Shown: piece after piece, positions 1-8,016 of the stretch
Layout: each line of letters opens with the position of its first letter
How positions within the stretch are numbered: position 1 is the first letter of the stretch
Origin: Myxococcaceae bacterium
GTDB taxonomy: Bacteria; Myxococcota; Myxococcia; Myxococcales; Myxococcaceae
Reading direction: 5' to 3'
NCBI GenBank assembly: GCA_016926755.1
Contig: JAFGNZ010000130.1
Span: 1 to 64,000, forward strand
Length of the DNA: 64,000 nt
Translations under genes and position numbers: made by a program
The notes under the pieces: generated by a model
Told to the model about the DNA's origin: nothing
Databases searched by the model: none
Seen by the model: the letters and a program-made list of their open reading frames with translations, nothing else

Positions 1-1
1 C

Positions 2-445
2 TCGCCGAACGTCTACACCACCAACCGCCCCGAGTACCTCCGGCTCCAGTTCCCGAATGTGACGGGCTGGGGCGCCGTGCTCGACGCCGTGTATGGCTTC
101 CAGAACGTCTACACACGCATCCTCCCCTCGCAGCTACAGCCCCCCGTCCAGTCGATGGGCCTCCAGGCCACCCCGCCCCCGGCCGCGGCTCCCGTGAAGG
201 AGAAACCGCACGACACCGAGTTCCTGGTGAGCGTGCAGGGGCTCACGCTCGACGCGCAGGCGCGCGAAGGGCTCGACAGGACCATCCGAGGCGCGGTGCT
301 CCAGGAGCTGGCCCAGATCGACATGAAGGGCACGCTGCACGTCTCCCCCCTGGGCCCGTTCGCCAAGGCTCACGGGCTCAAGATCCAGCAGGCCAGAACC
401 GCTGGGTTTGCTGTGCAGGCCGATGACGGCAAGAAGCTCCACTAA
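2..445 (+). CDS. Hypothetical protein, 5'-truncated by window edge (paralogue of next gene)
   Basis: The reading frame is open from base 2, so the gene begins upstream; the GTG at 59 is only an internal candidate start. The visible 148 residues have an N-terminal stretch rich in aromatic residues, a proline/alanine linker, and a C-terminal module 'EFLVSVQGLTLDAQAREGL' followed by 'IRGAVLQELA'. This module recurs in the next gene ('EFRFLLLGLALTPEAEERI', 'IRGAIQQQLA'), so the two are paralogues sharing a beta strand plus amphipathic helix unit of about 60 residues. No signal peptide or catalytic motif is visible in the part seen. I do not recognise the family. The same-strand spacing suggests an operon with the next two genes. 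Confidence 0.7.
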   Translation, partial: SPNVYTTNRPEYLRLQFPNVTGWGAVLDAVYGFQNVYTRILPSQLQPPVQSMGLQATPPPAAAPVKEKPHDTEFLVSVQGLTLDAQAREGLDRTIRGAVLQELAQIDMKGTLHVSPLGPFAKAHGLKIQQARTAGFAVQADDGKKLH

Positions 446-470
446 CCGCCACCTGGAAGGAAGCCGCCAC

Positions 471-767
471 ATGAGCAAAGAGCCACGCCACCGGGAAGCG
501 CCTCGTCACGAGGCGCCGCCGGAAGCGCCGCCCGTCGTCACGGAGCCGGCCGAGTTCCGTTTCCTCTTGCTGGGCCTGGCGCTCACTCCGGAAGCGGAGG
601 AGCGCATCGCGCAGGCGATCCGCGGCGCCATCCAGCAACAGCTCGCGGCCCTGGGTCACGAGGGGCGGTTCACCCTGGCCCCCGTGGAGAGTCGTGCCCA
701 GGCGCGCCCGCTGCTCAGTGAATCGAGTCGGGTCTTCGGGATCATCGTCAAAGGCTCACAGACGTAA
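471..767 (+). CDS. Small hypothetical protein, paralogue of the preceding gene
   Basis: 98 residues. The ORF track starts at 408, but ATG 471 is preceded by a GGAAGG ribosome-binding site and removes an overlap with the upstream gene, so I chose it. The N-terminus is basic and His/Pro-rich with near repeats ('HREAPRHEAPPEAPP'). The rest aligns with the C-terminal module of the preceding gene: 'EFRFLLLGLAL', then 'AIRGAIQQQLAALGHEGRF'. It is soluble, with no signal peptide and no recognised catalytic residues. It lies 25 nt after the upstream stop and 69 nt before the repeat protein, so the three probably share a transcript. Function unknown. Confidence 0.72.
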   Translation: MSKEPRHREAPRHEAPPEAPPVVTEPAEFRFLLLGLALTPEAEERIAQAIRGAIQQQLAALGHEGRFTLAPVESRAQARPLLSESSRVFGIIVKGSQT

Positions 768-836
768 GGGAGTGGAGCGCATCCATCGCTCCACTCCTGT
801 CCGTAGTCGCAGTGCAACCAAAGGAGAGGTACCCAA

Positions 837-1574
837 ATGGCTGAATTCCCCAACATGTACCCAGTCATGCAGCCGTACCCGCAGATGCCCCAGGGGTGGC
901 CCACGTATCCGCCCCAGTATCAGGTGATGGGAGGGCCGGTCATGGGCACGCGCGGCGCCGGCCCGCAGCAGCAGCAGCTCTCGCCGAGCGAGTTCGGCAA
1001 CATCCCGGGGGGCTTCCAGCCCCAGATGCCCTTCCAGGGCGCCCAGCAGGGCATGCTGGGCCAGCAGCAGGGCGTGCCGGGCATGCAGCCGAGCGAGCTC
1101 GGCAACGTCCCTGGGGGCTTCCAGGCTCAGCTGCCCTTCCAGGGCTTCCAGCAGGGCGTGCCGGGCATGCAGCAGGGCCTGCGGCAGCAAGGCGTGTCTC
1201 TGTCCGAGGCGGACAAGGCGGCGCTGAAGCCCGTGCTGCACATCCTCAAGGAGGGGCGCTCGCTCCTCGCCGCGGGGCAGCTCAGCCCGATTCACACCCA
1301 CCGGCTCCTCGCCGCGTACGCGTACCTGTCCGGCTTCCTCGAGTCCAGGGGGGTGATCGAGGTGGGGACGTTCACGAGGACGATCCCGCAGCCGGAGATC
1401 AGCGGCGCCCCCACGGAGAACGAGCAGTTCGATCAGCTGCTCTACAGCATCGAGGCGCTCGTGTCCGGCACCGAGACCCGGGTCCCTCCTCTCGTCGTCG
1501 CCGTCGGCGCCAGCGTCGCGGGCTCCGCCATCTGGGAAGGGATCAAGTGGGGCTACGGTAAGATCCGGCGCTGA
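837..1574 (+). CDS. Gln/Pro/Met/Gly-rich repeat protein with a C-terminal hydrophobic segment
   Basis: 245 residues; ATG 837 has a strong AAAGGAGAGG ribosome-binding site. Residues 1-120 are low complexity (Gln, Pro, Met, Gly) and contain two copies of 'PSE(F/L)GN(I/V)PGGFQ'. Residues 120-200 form a predicted helical domain. The C-terminus has a hydrophobic stretch 'LVVAVGASVAGSAIW' followed by basic residues, consistent with a membrane tail or buried helix. There is no N-terminal signal peptide. The composition is like that of self-assembling or disordered scaffold proteins, but that is inference. Last gene of a likely three-gene operon, followed by a GC-rich hairpin. Confidence 0.75.
   Translation: MAEFPNMYPVMQPYPQMPQGWPTYPPQYQVMGGPVMGTRGAGPQQQQLSPSEFGNIPGGFQPQMPFQGAQQGMLGQQQGVPGMQPSELGNVPGGFQAQLPFQGFQQGVPGMQQGLRQQGVSLSEADKAALKPVLHILKEGRSLLAAGQLSPIHTHRLLAAYAYLSGFLESRGVIEVGTFTRTIPQPEISGAPTENEQFDQLLYSIEALVSGTETRVPPLVVAVGASVAGSAIWEGIKWGYGKIRR
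984..1169 (+). repeat. Two in-frame repeats encoding PSE-x-GN-x-PGGFQ units
   Basis: Residues about 50-82 and 85-111 of the gene at 837 each contain 'PSE(F/L)GN(I/V)PGGFQ(P/A)Q(M/L)PFQG' and end in 'QQGVPGM'. The copies differ at synonymous and conservative sites, so this is an old internal duplication rather than a recent slip. Confidence 0.75.
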
Positions 1575-1583
1575 TCTCAGCCC

Positions 1584-1617
1584 AGGGGGCGGGCTCGGGC
1601 CATCCGGCTCGCCCCCT
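1584..1617 (+). terminator. GC-rich hairpin after the repeat-protein gene
   Basis: Arms AGGGGGCG (1584-1591) and CGCCCCCT (1610-1617) are perfectly complementary around an 18-nt loop, 10 nt after the stop at 1574. No T-run follows, so termination by this hairpin is inferred from position and stability only. Confidence 0.4.
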
Positions 1618-1796
1618 CCGGGCGTGCAGTCCTCAGAGGAGGAAGAGTTCAGGGAAAACGTAAAGGTTGACTGACACCGGTCTTCCTTGTCCGCGGGGCC
1701 AAGACGCCCAGCGACGCCGAGGCGCATCTGCGGGATACTGCGCGCGGCGGCGGCGGGTGCGGTCCACGCAGGCTCCCTGAAAGTGGAGGAGGTCGC

Positions 1797-2390
1797 ATGA
1801 AGGCTTCCGTTCCGTTTCTCCTCGGTATGTTCCTCGTGGCCGGCGTCGCCCAGGCCGGAGCCGTCAAGCAGCGCAAGCCCTCGGGCCGGGAGCTGGCCGA
1901 GGTGAAGCGGGTGCTCGCGGGTAAGCAGCCCATCGCCAAGAAGACCCTGTACGTGGCGACCCGGAGCACCGGCGCCTTCCTCTTCGCGCCGGTGATGGAC
2001 TTCACCTCGAGCCCTCCGCTCCAGCTCCACCTGATCCAGGACGGGAAGATCCTCCTCACGCTCTCGCCCTCTCCCGCGGACAAGCTGTGGCCGGTCCTCC
2101 GGTTCGAGGGCGTCACGTTCAAGGACGTGAACGACGACGGCTTCGAGGACGTGGTGACCCTGACCCGGTACATGCCCGTGACGGGGCCCAAGGCGGATCA
2201 GGTCTTCAACCAGGCCGCCCTGTACCTGGGGCGCGAGGGGAAGTCCTTCCAGCTGGTGAGCGGAGAGCTCCACGACACGCTCAACCAGACGCCTCCTTCC
2301 TCCATGGGAGAGGTGATGAAGCGGCTGAAGCAGCTGGATCTCCAGAAGCTCTCCGCCCCCGCGCGGGTCAGCTCCGGCCACAAGCCCTAG
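1797..2390 (+). CDS. Secreted hypothetical protein with FG-GAP-like segment
   Basis: 197 residues. The N-terminus 'MKASVPFLLGMFLVAGVAQAG' is a clear Sec signal peptide with cleavage near AQA-G. GGAGGAGG precedes ATG 1797, which fixes the start. Around residue 105 the protein has 'FKDVNDDGFEDVVTLTRYMP', the acidic loop typical of FG-GAP/VCBS-type beta-propeller repeats, here apparently only once. The rest is predicted beta-rich. It is probably periplasmic or extracellular; no enzyme motif is visible. It stands alone, 222 nt after the previous gene and 170 nt before the DUF1592 gene. Confidence 0.7.
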   Translation: MKASVPFLLGMFLVAGVAQAGAVKQRKPSGRELAEVKRVLAGKQPIAKKTLYVATRSTGAFLFAPVMDFTSSPPLQLHLIQDGKILLTLSPSPADKLWPVLRFEGVTFKDVNDDGFEDVVTLTRYMPVTGPKADQVFNQAALYLGREGKSFQLVSGELHDTLNQTPPSSMGEVMKRLKQLDLQKLSAPARVSSGHKP

Positions 2391-2560
2391 GCTTTCATTC
2401 CAGCCCGCCCCAAAGTCTACGCTCCTATTGCTTCATTCCTGTCTCGCTTTGGACTTGGAGTGAAAGACAGACGTGTCTGAGTGCGTAGGCAAAAACCCAC
2501 GTAACACCGCGAGAGAAAAGAGGCCATCATCCCCAGAGAGTGAGTCTCGGGAGGTGAGCA

Positions 2561-4261
2561 ATGCACCTGACTCCGCTGGGTGGCCGCGGTGATGTCTCCG
2601 AGAGAAGCACTGCCTCGCGGAGGAGGTGGCGTGTCTGGGCAGCGCTGGTGCTCGCCTTGTCGGGCTGCCAGGGCGCGGGCACTGATCCGGATGGCGGGCT
2701 GGATCCCAACGGGAACGCCTCAGGCGATCCCTCGATCCCCCCACAGCTCATCCGCCGGCTCAACCAGACGGAGTACTGGAACACGATCCGGGAGCTGCTG
2801 GGGCCCGGCGCCACCACCGCGCAGGTGCTGCCGGCGGACGATCAGGTGGGCGGCTACGACAACAACGCCCAGGTGCTGGGCATCAGCCCGGTGCTGCTCG
2901 AGAAGTACGCGCTGGCGGCAGAGGAGCTGGTGACGTCGACGCTGGCGCCCACGAACGCCCAAGGGCGCGCGCGGCTGCTCACGTGCGACTTCTCCGGCGC
3001 GAACGAGGAGCCGTGCGCGCGGCAGATCCTCGCGAGCTTCGGGCGCAGGGCGTGGCGCCGGCTGGTGGTGCCCGAGGAGGTGAGCCGGCTGCTGGCGCTG
3101 GTGAAGGCGAGCCGCTCGGCCGGAGACGCCTTCGAGGTGGCGCTGGGGGTGGGGCTGCAGGCCATCCTCACCTCGCCGCGCTTCCTCTTCCGCGTGGAGC
3201 TGGACCCGGTGCCTGGGGCGCCCTCCGCGCACGCGCTCGACGACTTCGAGCTGGCCACGCGGCTGTCCTACTTCCTGTGGAGCACCACGCCGGACGAGGA
3301 GCTGCTGGCGGCGGCGGAGATCGGCACGCTGCGACAGGCGGCGGAGCTGGAGCGCCAGGTGCGGCGGATGCTGGCGGATCCGCGAGCGCAGGCGCTGGTG
3401 GACAACTTCGCCGGCCAGTGGCTGCGCACGCGGCAGCTCGCCCTGGCGCAGCCCTCCCCCACCCTCTTCCCCACGTATGCGAGCCGCCAGCTCGCGCAGG
3501 CCATGGCCACGGAGACGGCGATGGTCTTCGCCGAGCTGCTGCAGGCCGATCGCAGCATCCTGGATCTGGTGGACGCGGACTTCACGTACGTGAACGCCTC
3601 GCTGGCGGCGCACTATGGCCTGCCGGGCAGCTTCGATCCGAGCCGCTTCACGCGGGTGGCGCTGCCGCCCGAGAGCCAGCGCCGCGGCGTCCTCACCCAC
3701 GGCAGCATCCTCACCCTGAACGCGACGCCCACACGCAACTCGACGGTGAAGCGCGGCAAGTGGGTGCTGAGCCGGCTGCTGTGCGACGAGCCGCCGCCTC
3801 CACCGCCGAGCGTGCCGCAGCTGTCCTCGGGCCCGACGACGGGCTCGCTGCGCCAGCGCATGGAGCAGCACGTGAGCAACCCGGTGTGCGCCGCCTGCCA
3901 CCAGAAGATGGATCCCATCGGCTTCGCGCTGGAGCACTACGACGCCATCGGCGCCTGGCGCGCGAAGGATGGCGAGTACACGATCGACGCGCGCGGCACG
4001 CTGCCGGACGGCCGCTCCTTCGACGGGGCGCTGGAGCTGGCCGGCACGCTCAAGGAGGATCCGGCGCTGCCCGCCTGCCTGGTGCGGCACCTCTTCACCT
4101 ATGCGCTGGGCCGGGAGCCCGAGGCCGCTGATCAGGAGGCCCTGGCGCAGCTCACGCAGTCCTTCCAATCACGTGGCCACCGGATGCGGGAGCTGCTGGT
4201 GCAGGTGGCGCTCAGCCCCTCCTTCCGGATGCGCCGCGCTCAGCAGGAGGCTCACCAATGA
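2561..4261 (+). CDS. DUF1587/1592/1588/1585 lipoprotein (Planctomycete-type cytochrome c-like)
   Basis: 566 residues. The N-terminus ends in 'LALSGC', a lipobox, so it is probably a lipoprotein. The domain order matches the family that NCBI/Pfam splits into several DUFs: DUF1587 'RRLNQTEYWNTIRELLG', DUF1595 'FGRRAWRRL', DUF1592 'SYFLWSTTPDEELL', DUF1588 'RRGVLTHGSILTLNATPTR', and C-terminal DUF1585 with 'CAACHQKMDPIGFALEHYD'. CAACH is a c-type haem attachment motif (CxxCH), so haem binding is plausible. Its stop overlaps the next start by ATGA, so it is coupled to the DUF1552 gene. This pairing is known from planctomycetes and myxobacteria; the biochemical role is unknown and an envelope redox function is inference. 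Confidence 0.88.
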   Translation: MHLTPLGGRGDVSERSTASRRRWRVWAALVLALSGCQGAGTDPDGGLDPNGNASGDPSIPPQLIRRLNQTEYWNTIRELLGPGATTAQVLPADDQVGGYDNNAQVLGISPVLLEKYALAAEELVTSTLAPTNAQGRARLLTCDFSGANEEPCARQILASFGRRAWRRLVVPEEVSRLLALVKASRSAGDAFEVALGVGLQAILTSPRFLFRVELDPVPGAPSAHALDDFELATRLSYFLWSTTPDEELLAAAEIGTLRQAAELERQVRRMLADPRAQALVDNFAGQWLRTRQLALAQPSPTLFPTYASRQLAQAMATETAMVFAELLQADRSILDLVDADFTYVNASLAAHYGLPGSFDPSRFTRVALPPESQRRGVLTHGSILTLNATPTRNSTVKRGKWVLSRLLCDEPPPPPPSVPQLSSGPTTGSLRQRMEQHVSNPVCAACHQKMDPIGFALEHYDAIGAWRAKDGEYTIDARGTLPDGRSFDGALELAGTLKEDPALPACLVRHLFTYALGREPEAADQEALAQLTQSFQSRGHRMRELLVQVALSPSFRMRRAQQEAHQ

Positions 4262-5604
4262 GAAGGCCCTGGGAGCTGTCTCGGCGCACCTTCCTGCGGG
4301 GGACCGGCACGCTGCTGGCGCTCCCCATGTTGGAGGCCATGGCGCCCTCGGTGGCGAGGGCGCAGGTGGGGAGCGTGCCGCCGGCGCGGCGGCTGGTGAC
4401 GTTCTTCGTCCCCAATGGCATGTACATGCCAGAGTGGTACCCCGCGGCGAGCGGCGAGGGCTACACGCCGGGCCCGCTGCTATCGCCGCTGGCGGCGCTC
4501 CAGAGCGAGCTCCTGGTGCTCTCGGGCCTGGGCAACAAGCCGTGCAACACCTCCAACGTGGATGTCGGGCACGTGGCCTCCACCTCCGGCTTCCTCACCT
4601 CCTCGGCGGTGTGGGACGGGCCGCTGCGCAACGGCATCTCGGTGGATCAGGTGGCCGCGGGCCAGCTCAAGCAGTACACGCGGTTCCCCTCGCTGGAGCT
4701 CGGGACGAAGAGCGGCACCTCGTACGTGCTGCACAACAACATCTCCTGGAGCGGCAACTCCACGCCCATGCCCAAGGAGACGCGGCCGGACATCCTCTTC
4801 GACCGGCTGTTCGAGGGGATGAACCCGAACGAGAACGCCCAGGTGGCCGAGGCCCGCCGCCGCCGGCGCCTGAGCGTCCTCGACTACGTGAAGGAGGACT
4901 CCACGCAGCTCCAGCAGAAGCTCGGGCGGGAGGATCAGCTGCGGATGGAGGAGTACCTGACGGGCGTTCGCGAGCTGGAGCTGCGCGTGCAGCAGACGCG
5001 GATGCTCCAGTGCAGCGCGGGAGCGAGGCCGGTGCAGCCGGTGGACGTGCGCCAGCAGGTGCGGCTGTTGCTGGACATGATGGTGCTGGCGTTCCAGTGC
5101 GATCTGACGCGCGTGGCCACCTTCATGTACGGGGAGGCGGTGGACGAGTCGAGCTACGACTTCCTCTCGGTCCCGGACGGCAATCGGTCAGTCCCGGTGA
5201 GCCAGGGCCATCACACGCTGAGCCATGACATCTCGCCGGGCGGCCTGAGCCAGCGCATGTACAGCGCGATCTGCAAGTGGGAGGTGGAGCAGTTCGCCTA
5301 CCTGCTGTCGAAGATGAAGGCGGTGCAGGAGCCGGACGGCACGCTGCTGGACAACTCGGTGGTGCTGTTCGGGAGCGGGATCGGCGAGTCCAACCTCCAC
5401 GACTCGTGGAACCTGCCGCTGGTGCTCGCGGGGCGTGGGGGCGGGAAGCTCCGGCCTGGGCGCCACCTCATCTACAAGGACTACAACAGCCTGACGCCAG
5501 GGGTCCCCATCGCGAAGCTGTTCGTGTCCATGCTCAACACGGTGGGGGTGAACACCACGAAGTTCGGCGTGGACGGAGATGGCCCGCTGCCGAACCTCAC
5601 TTGA
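4258..5604 (+). CDS. DUF1552 family protein with Tat signal
   Basis: 448 residues; starts inside the stop of the previous gene (ATGA). The N-terminus 'SRRTFLRGTGTLLALPML' is a twin-arginine signal, so it is exported folded. The body is DUF1552: 'RLVTFFVPNGMYMPEWYP' near the start and 'GSGIGESNLHDSWNLPLVLAG' near residue 375, resembling the alkaline-phosphatase/sulfatase-like core seen in DUF1501/DUF1552 proteins. It is the regular partner of the DUF1592-type protein upstream, and the two probably act as an envelope complex. Its stop overlaps the convergent retropepsin-like gene by 8 nt. Substrate unknown. Confidence 0.88.
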   Translation: MRRPWELSRRTFLRGTGTLLALPMLEAMAPSVARAQVGSVPPARRLVTFFVPNGMYMPEWYPAASGEGYTPGPLLSPLAALQSELLVLSGLGNKPCNTSNVDVGHVASTSGFLTSSAVWDGPLRNGISVDQVAAGQLKQYTRFPSLELGTKSGTSYVLHNNISWSGNSTPMPKETRPDILFDRLFEGMNPNENAQVAEARRRRRLSVLDYVKEDSTQLQQKLGREDQLRMEEYLTGVRELELRVQQTRMLQCSAGARPVQPVDVRQQVRLLLDMMVLAFQCDLTRVATFMYGEAVDESSYDFLSVPDGNRSVPVSQGHHTLSHDISPGGLSQRMYSAICKWEVEQFAYLLSKMKAVQEPDGTLLDNSVVLFGSGIGESNLHDSWNLPLVLAGRGGGKLRPGRHLIYKDYNSLTPGVPIAKLFVSMLNTVGVNTTKFGVDGDGPLPNLT

Positions 5605-6811
5605 TGCGAGGGCGCTCTTTCAGCTCCAGGCGCCCGGCCTGCGCGTCCAGCTTCACCTCGAAGCGCGCCAGGAAGCCGAGTCCGAGCAACCCGTCCACAT
5701 CCTGCGGGAGCGTGGAGGAGACGCCCACCTCGAGGTTCTCCACCCGCGCGCCCTGGAGCTCGAGGCTCCGCAGCGTCGCGAGACGAACCGTGATGGGCCC
5801 ATCCCCCGTCCGCAGCGAGTGGCTCCGGGCGTCCGTGAGGTTCAGCCCGAGCTTGTCCGCGAACGCCTGCGAGAGCGTCACCTTCGTCGCCAGGGTGTCC
5901 AGGAGGAACCGGCCGCGCTCCTTCCCCTCCACCCGCGGCTCCACCCACCTGGGGCCCTCCTTGGCGACGGAGACCACCGCCTGGCCCCGCCCACCTGTGT
6001 CGCACTGGCCCTCGTGCGCCAGCTGCTCCGCGCGCTCCATCGTCAGGGTCCGCACCCTCTCCTCCGGGTTGGCCTGGAGGTGCTGGAGGAGGACGAGCAG
6101 CGCCTCACAGGGCTTGTGGAGCCGCTCATAGGCGCTGGCGAGCTGGCGGGTCAGCTGGAGCTCGCGCGGTTGAAGATCGAAGGCCTGCTGGAAGTCGGCC
6201 AGGGCCTTCTGGGACTCCCCACCGGCCTCATGGGCCAGGGCTCGCCAGACCCAGTAATTGATGTTGTGCGGAGCGTCCTCGAGGAGCTCCGTGGCGTCCC
6301 GCGCGGCCCGCTCGAAGTCGGCCAGCCGCGTGTGCACCGAGTAGGTGATCTGCCGCACCTGGGCGGACTTCCCGCATCGGGCGATGAAGCTGTCCGCGGA
6401 CTCGCTGGCGCCCTGGAGATTGCCGGCGGAGAAGATGGCCTGGATGTACGCCACCGCAGGGTCCTGGTCGCAGGGCTGGTGCTCGTGCTGCCAGCGCAGC
6501 CGGGTGATGCGCTCGGCCTGCGAGCCGTAGTTGAAGGGCGGCGGTTCCTTCTTCACCGCCTCGCCTCCCGAGCCGAGCTGCGTCACCAGCACGGCGGCGC
6601 CGCCTACGAGGCCCACGACGCCGAGCGCGAGGAGCACCCGCTGGCGCAGCCGCTTCCCGCGCCCGTAGCGGGCGAGGCATTCCTGGCAGCGATCCAGCCC
6701 GCCCTCGAAGGTGGCGCAGGCGACGCAGAGGGGCCGTTGGCATCGACCACACTGGGTGGTCGCCTGCTCCTGTGGGTGCTGATAACACCGTGAAGACGTC
6801 ATGGCGGGCAT
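5597..6811 (-). CDS. Membrane protein with Zn-binding head, TPR-like region and retropepsin-like domain
   Basis: 404 residues. Residues 9-45 have a B-box/ribbon pattern (C9, H12, C21, C24, C29, C32, C42, C45). One membrane segment lies at about 57-78. Residues 90-270 are helical with TPR character ('YWVWRALAHEAGGESQKALADFQQAFDLQPRE', shown by parts). The C-terminal 105 residues match the clan AA aspartic protease fold: 'LLDTLATKVTLS' then 'VDGLLGLGFLARFEVKLD'. In active members the first motif is D-T/S-G-A; here it is D-T-L-A (D305), so the Gly is missing and activity is doubtful. ATG 6811 or 6802 could be the start. It is convergent with the DUF1552 gene. Confidence 0.72.
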   Translation of the reverse strand: MPAMTSSRCYQHPQEQATTQCGRCQRPLCVACATFEGGLDRCQECLARYGRGKRLRQRVLLALGVVGLVGGAAVLVTQLGSGGEAVKKEPPPFNYGSQAERITRLRWQHEHQPCDQDPAVAYIQAIFSAGNLQGASESADSFIARCGKSAQVRQITYSVHTRLADFERAARDATELLEDAPHNINYWVWRALAHEAGGESQKALADFQQAFDLQPRELQLTRQLASAYERLHKPCEALLVLLQHLQANPEERVRTLTMERAEQLAHEGQCDTGGRGQAVVSVAKEGPRWVEPRVEGKERGRFLLDTLATKVTLSQAFADKLGLNLTDARSHSLRTGDGPITVRLATLRSLELQGARVENLEVGVSSTLPQDVDGLLGLGFLARFEVKLDAQAGRLELKERPRIK

Positions 6812-7101
6812 CTACCGCAGGCAGGCGCGGAGGGTCAAACGGGCCTCTCCTCCCCTGGGAACAGCTGCCCCCCTGCTCTTGGAGGCCGAAGCCTCCCGTG
6901 CCTATTGCCTCTCGAGCTGCCGGTCTCAGGCATACAACTGCCCCAGCAGATCCGAGGTGCACGCGCCAGACACCCGCTCGAAGGCCTCAGGAGAGAGCGC
7001 CTCAAGGCGCTGGCGCAGGAAGGTCGGATGAGCCAACACATACGCTCCAGCGGAGAACCGGCGTAGCCTTGACCCGCAGCACCTCGCTTGATTGAAATGA
7101 C
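6812..7101. other. Non-coding gap with a possible gene relic
   Basis: No convincing gene. On the minus strand, about 7055-6926 reads 'AGAYVLAHPTFLRQRLEAL' and ends '...LLGQLYA' plus stop. It looks protein-like but is short, and its upstream extension is low quality. It may be the 3' remnant of a lost gene at the edge of the accessory island. Confidence 0.25.
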
Positions 7102-8016
7102 GTGGCCATGCATTCGCGAACTTGCAGTGCGCTCCTGCTTCTGCTCCTGCTCTCAGCCTGCGCGACGATGGATCCGAGCCCGGAAGCACTGGAGGCCCCG
7201 AGCCCGAGACTCGCCAACCTTCAGCGGGCGGCGCTCTACCCCTGGACGGATGATGGGCAGTGCGTGGTGCGCGAAGCCTCCAACGAGTGGCCTGTTCTGG
7301 CGGAGAGATGCCTTTACGCGCTAGACCGCGACAGGGTGAGGTTTCGGGATGTCACCAAGAGATGCGCAGTTGCCTACGCGGACGCAGCAGCTCCCGCAGC
7401 CGTGGCCCTCTGTATCTTTGCCGCCCCCGAGATCGTCGTCGGTGCAGTGGTTGTTATTGGCGCGGTGGTGGTGGCAGCCGCGATCCAAGAGGGGATTGAT
7501 GCTTATCAACGCCACGCATCCCGCGAGCGTGCGAAGCTCAAGACGCAACCGACACCCGCCAAGGAACCGTTAGCGAACCAAACACCGAAGCCAAAGGGGT
7601 CGCCCACTGGAGACATCTTCCCACTACCAACTGACTCCCCTACGGACCGCTTGAAATGCGAGCCCATCCCGGTACCCCGCGCGTCCAAGGATGATCCGCA
7701 TAACGAGTGCGCCGACACGTTTCCGCCCAACCGGTATCCCGGCATGGACGTGAGCGTGGGAGGAATACGCTTCGATGCGCTGCAAGTCGGTGTGCGCGTG
7801 CTGTGGGAGATCAAGACCCATCAATTTGATAAATACAACTCCTTCGTCCAGGAGATGGAGATCAAGAAGGAACTCAAGCAAATTCAAAAGGAGCGAGCCA
7901 TCGCAGTGGCATGTGGATATGACTTCATCATTGGGGTGAGCACCCAAGCGCACAAAGAAGCACTGCTCGACCAGGATCGTACTCTCAATATCGTCGTCAC
8001 GGGATGCACACGATGA
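7102..8016 (+). CDS. DUF6310-like lipoprotein with PD-(D/E)XK-like C-terminal domain (putative toxin)
   Basis: 304 residues (GTG 7102; ATG 7108 also possible). The signal ends in 'LLLLLLLSAC', a lipobox. Residues about 93-130 are a long hydrophobic Ala/Val stretch, probably membrane-inserting. A Pro/Lys linker leads to the C-terminal domain: 'VGGIRFDAL', then 'VLWEIKTHQFDKY' (E236-x-K238) and a helix with K/Q residues, the layout of PD-(D/E)XK nucleases. It overlaps the following DUF5953 gene by ATGA. From this I infer a surface-delivered nuclease toxin with its immunity partner; no activity is shown by the sequence. GC is lower than in neighbouring genes. The DUF6310 assignment is from memory of the family. 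Confidence 0.65.
   Translation: MAMHSRTCSALLLLLLLSACATMDPSPEALEAPSPRLANLQRAALYPWTDDGQCVVREASNEWPVLAERCLYALDRDRVRFRDVTKRCAVAYADAAAPAAVALCIFAAPEIVVGAVVVIGAVVVAAAIQEGIDAYQRHASRERAKLKTQPTPAKEPLANQTPKPKGSPTGDIFPLPTDSPTDRLKCEPIPVPRASKDDPHNECADTFPPNRYPGMDVSVGGIRFDALQVGVRVLWEIKTHQFDKYNSFVQEMEIKKELKQIQKERAIAVACGYDFIIGVSTQAHKEALLDQDRTLNIVVTGCTR

Noticed and set aside
756-2381. 541-aa minus-strand ORF
   Set aside because: Shadow of the repeat-protein and secreted-protein genes, which have ribosome-binding sites and a signal peptide on the plus strand.
6926-7189. Possible minus-strand gene ending LLGQLYA
   Set aside because: Only ~40 codons look protein-like and I could not match them to a family, so it is noted as a possible relic, not called as a gene.
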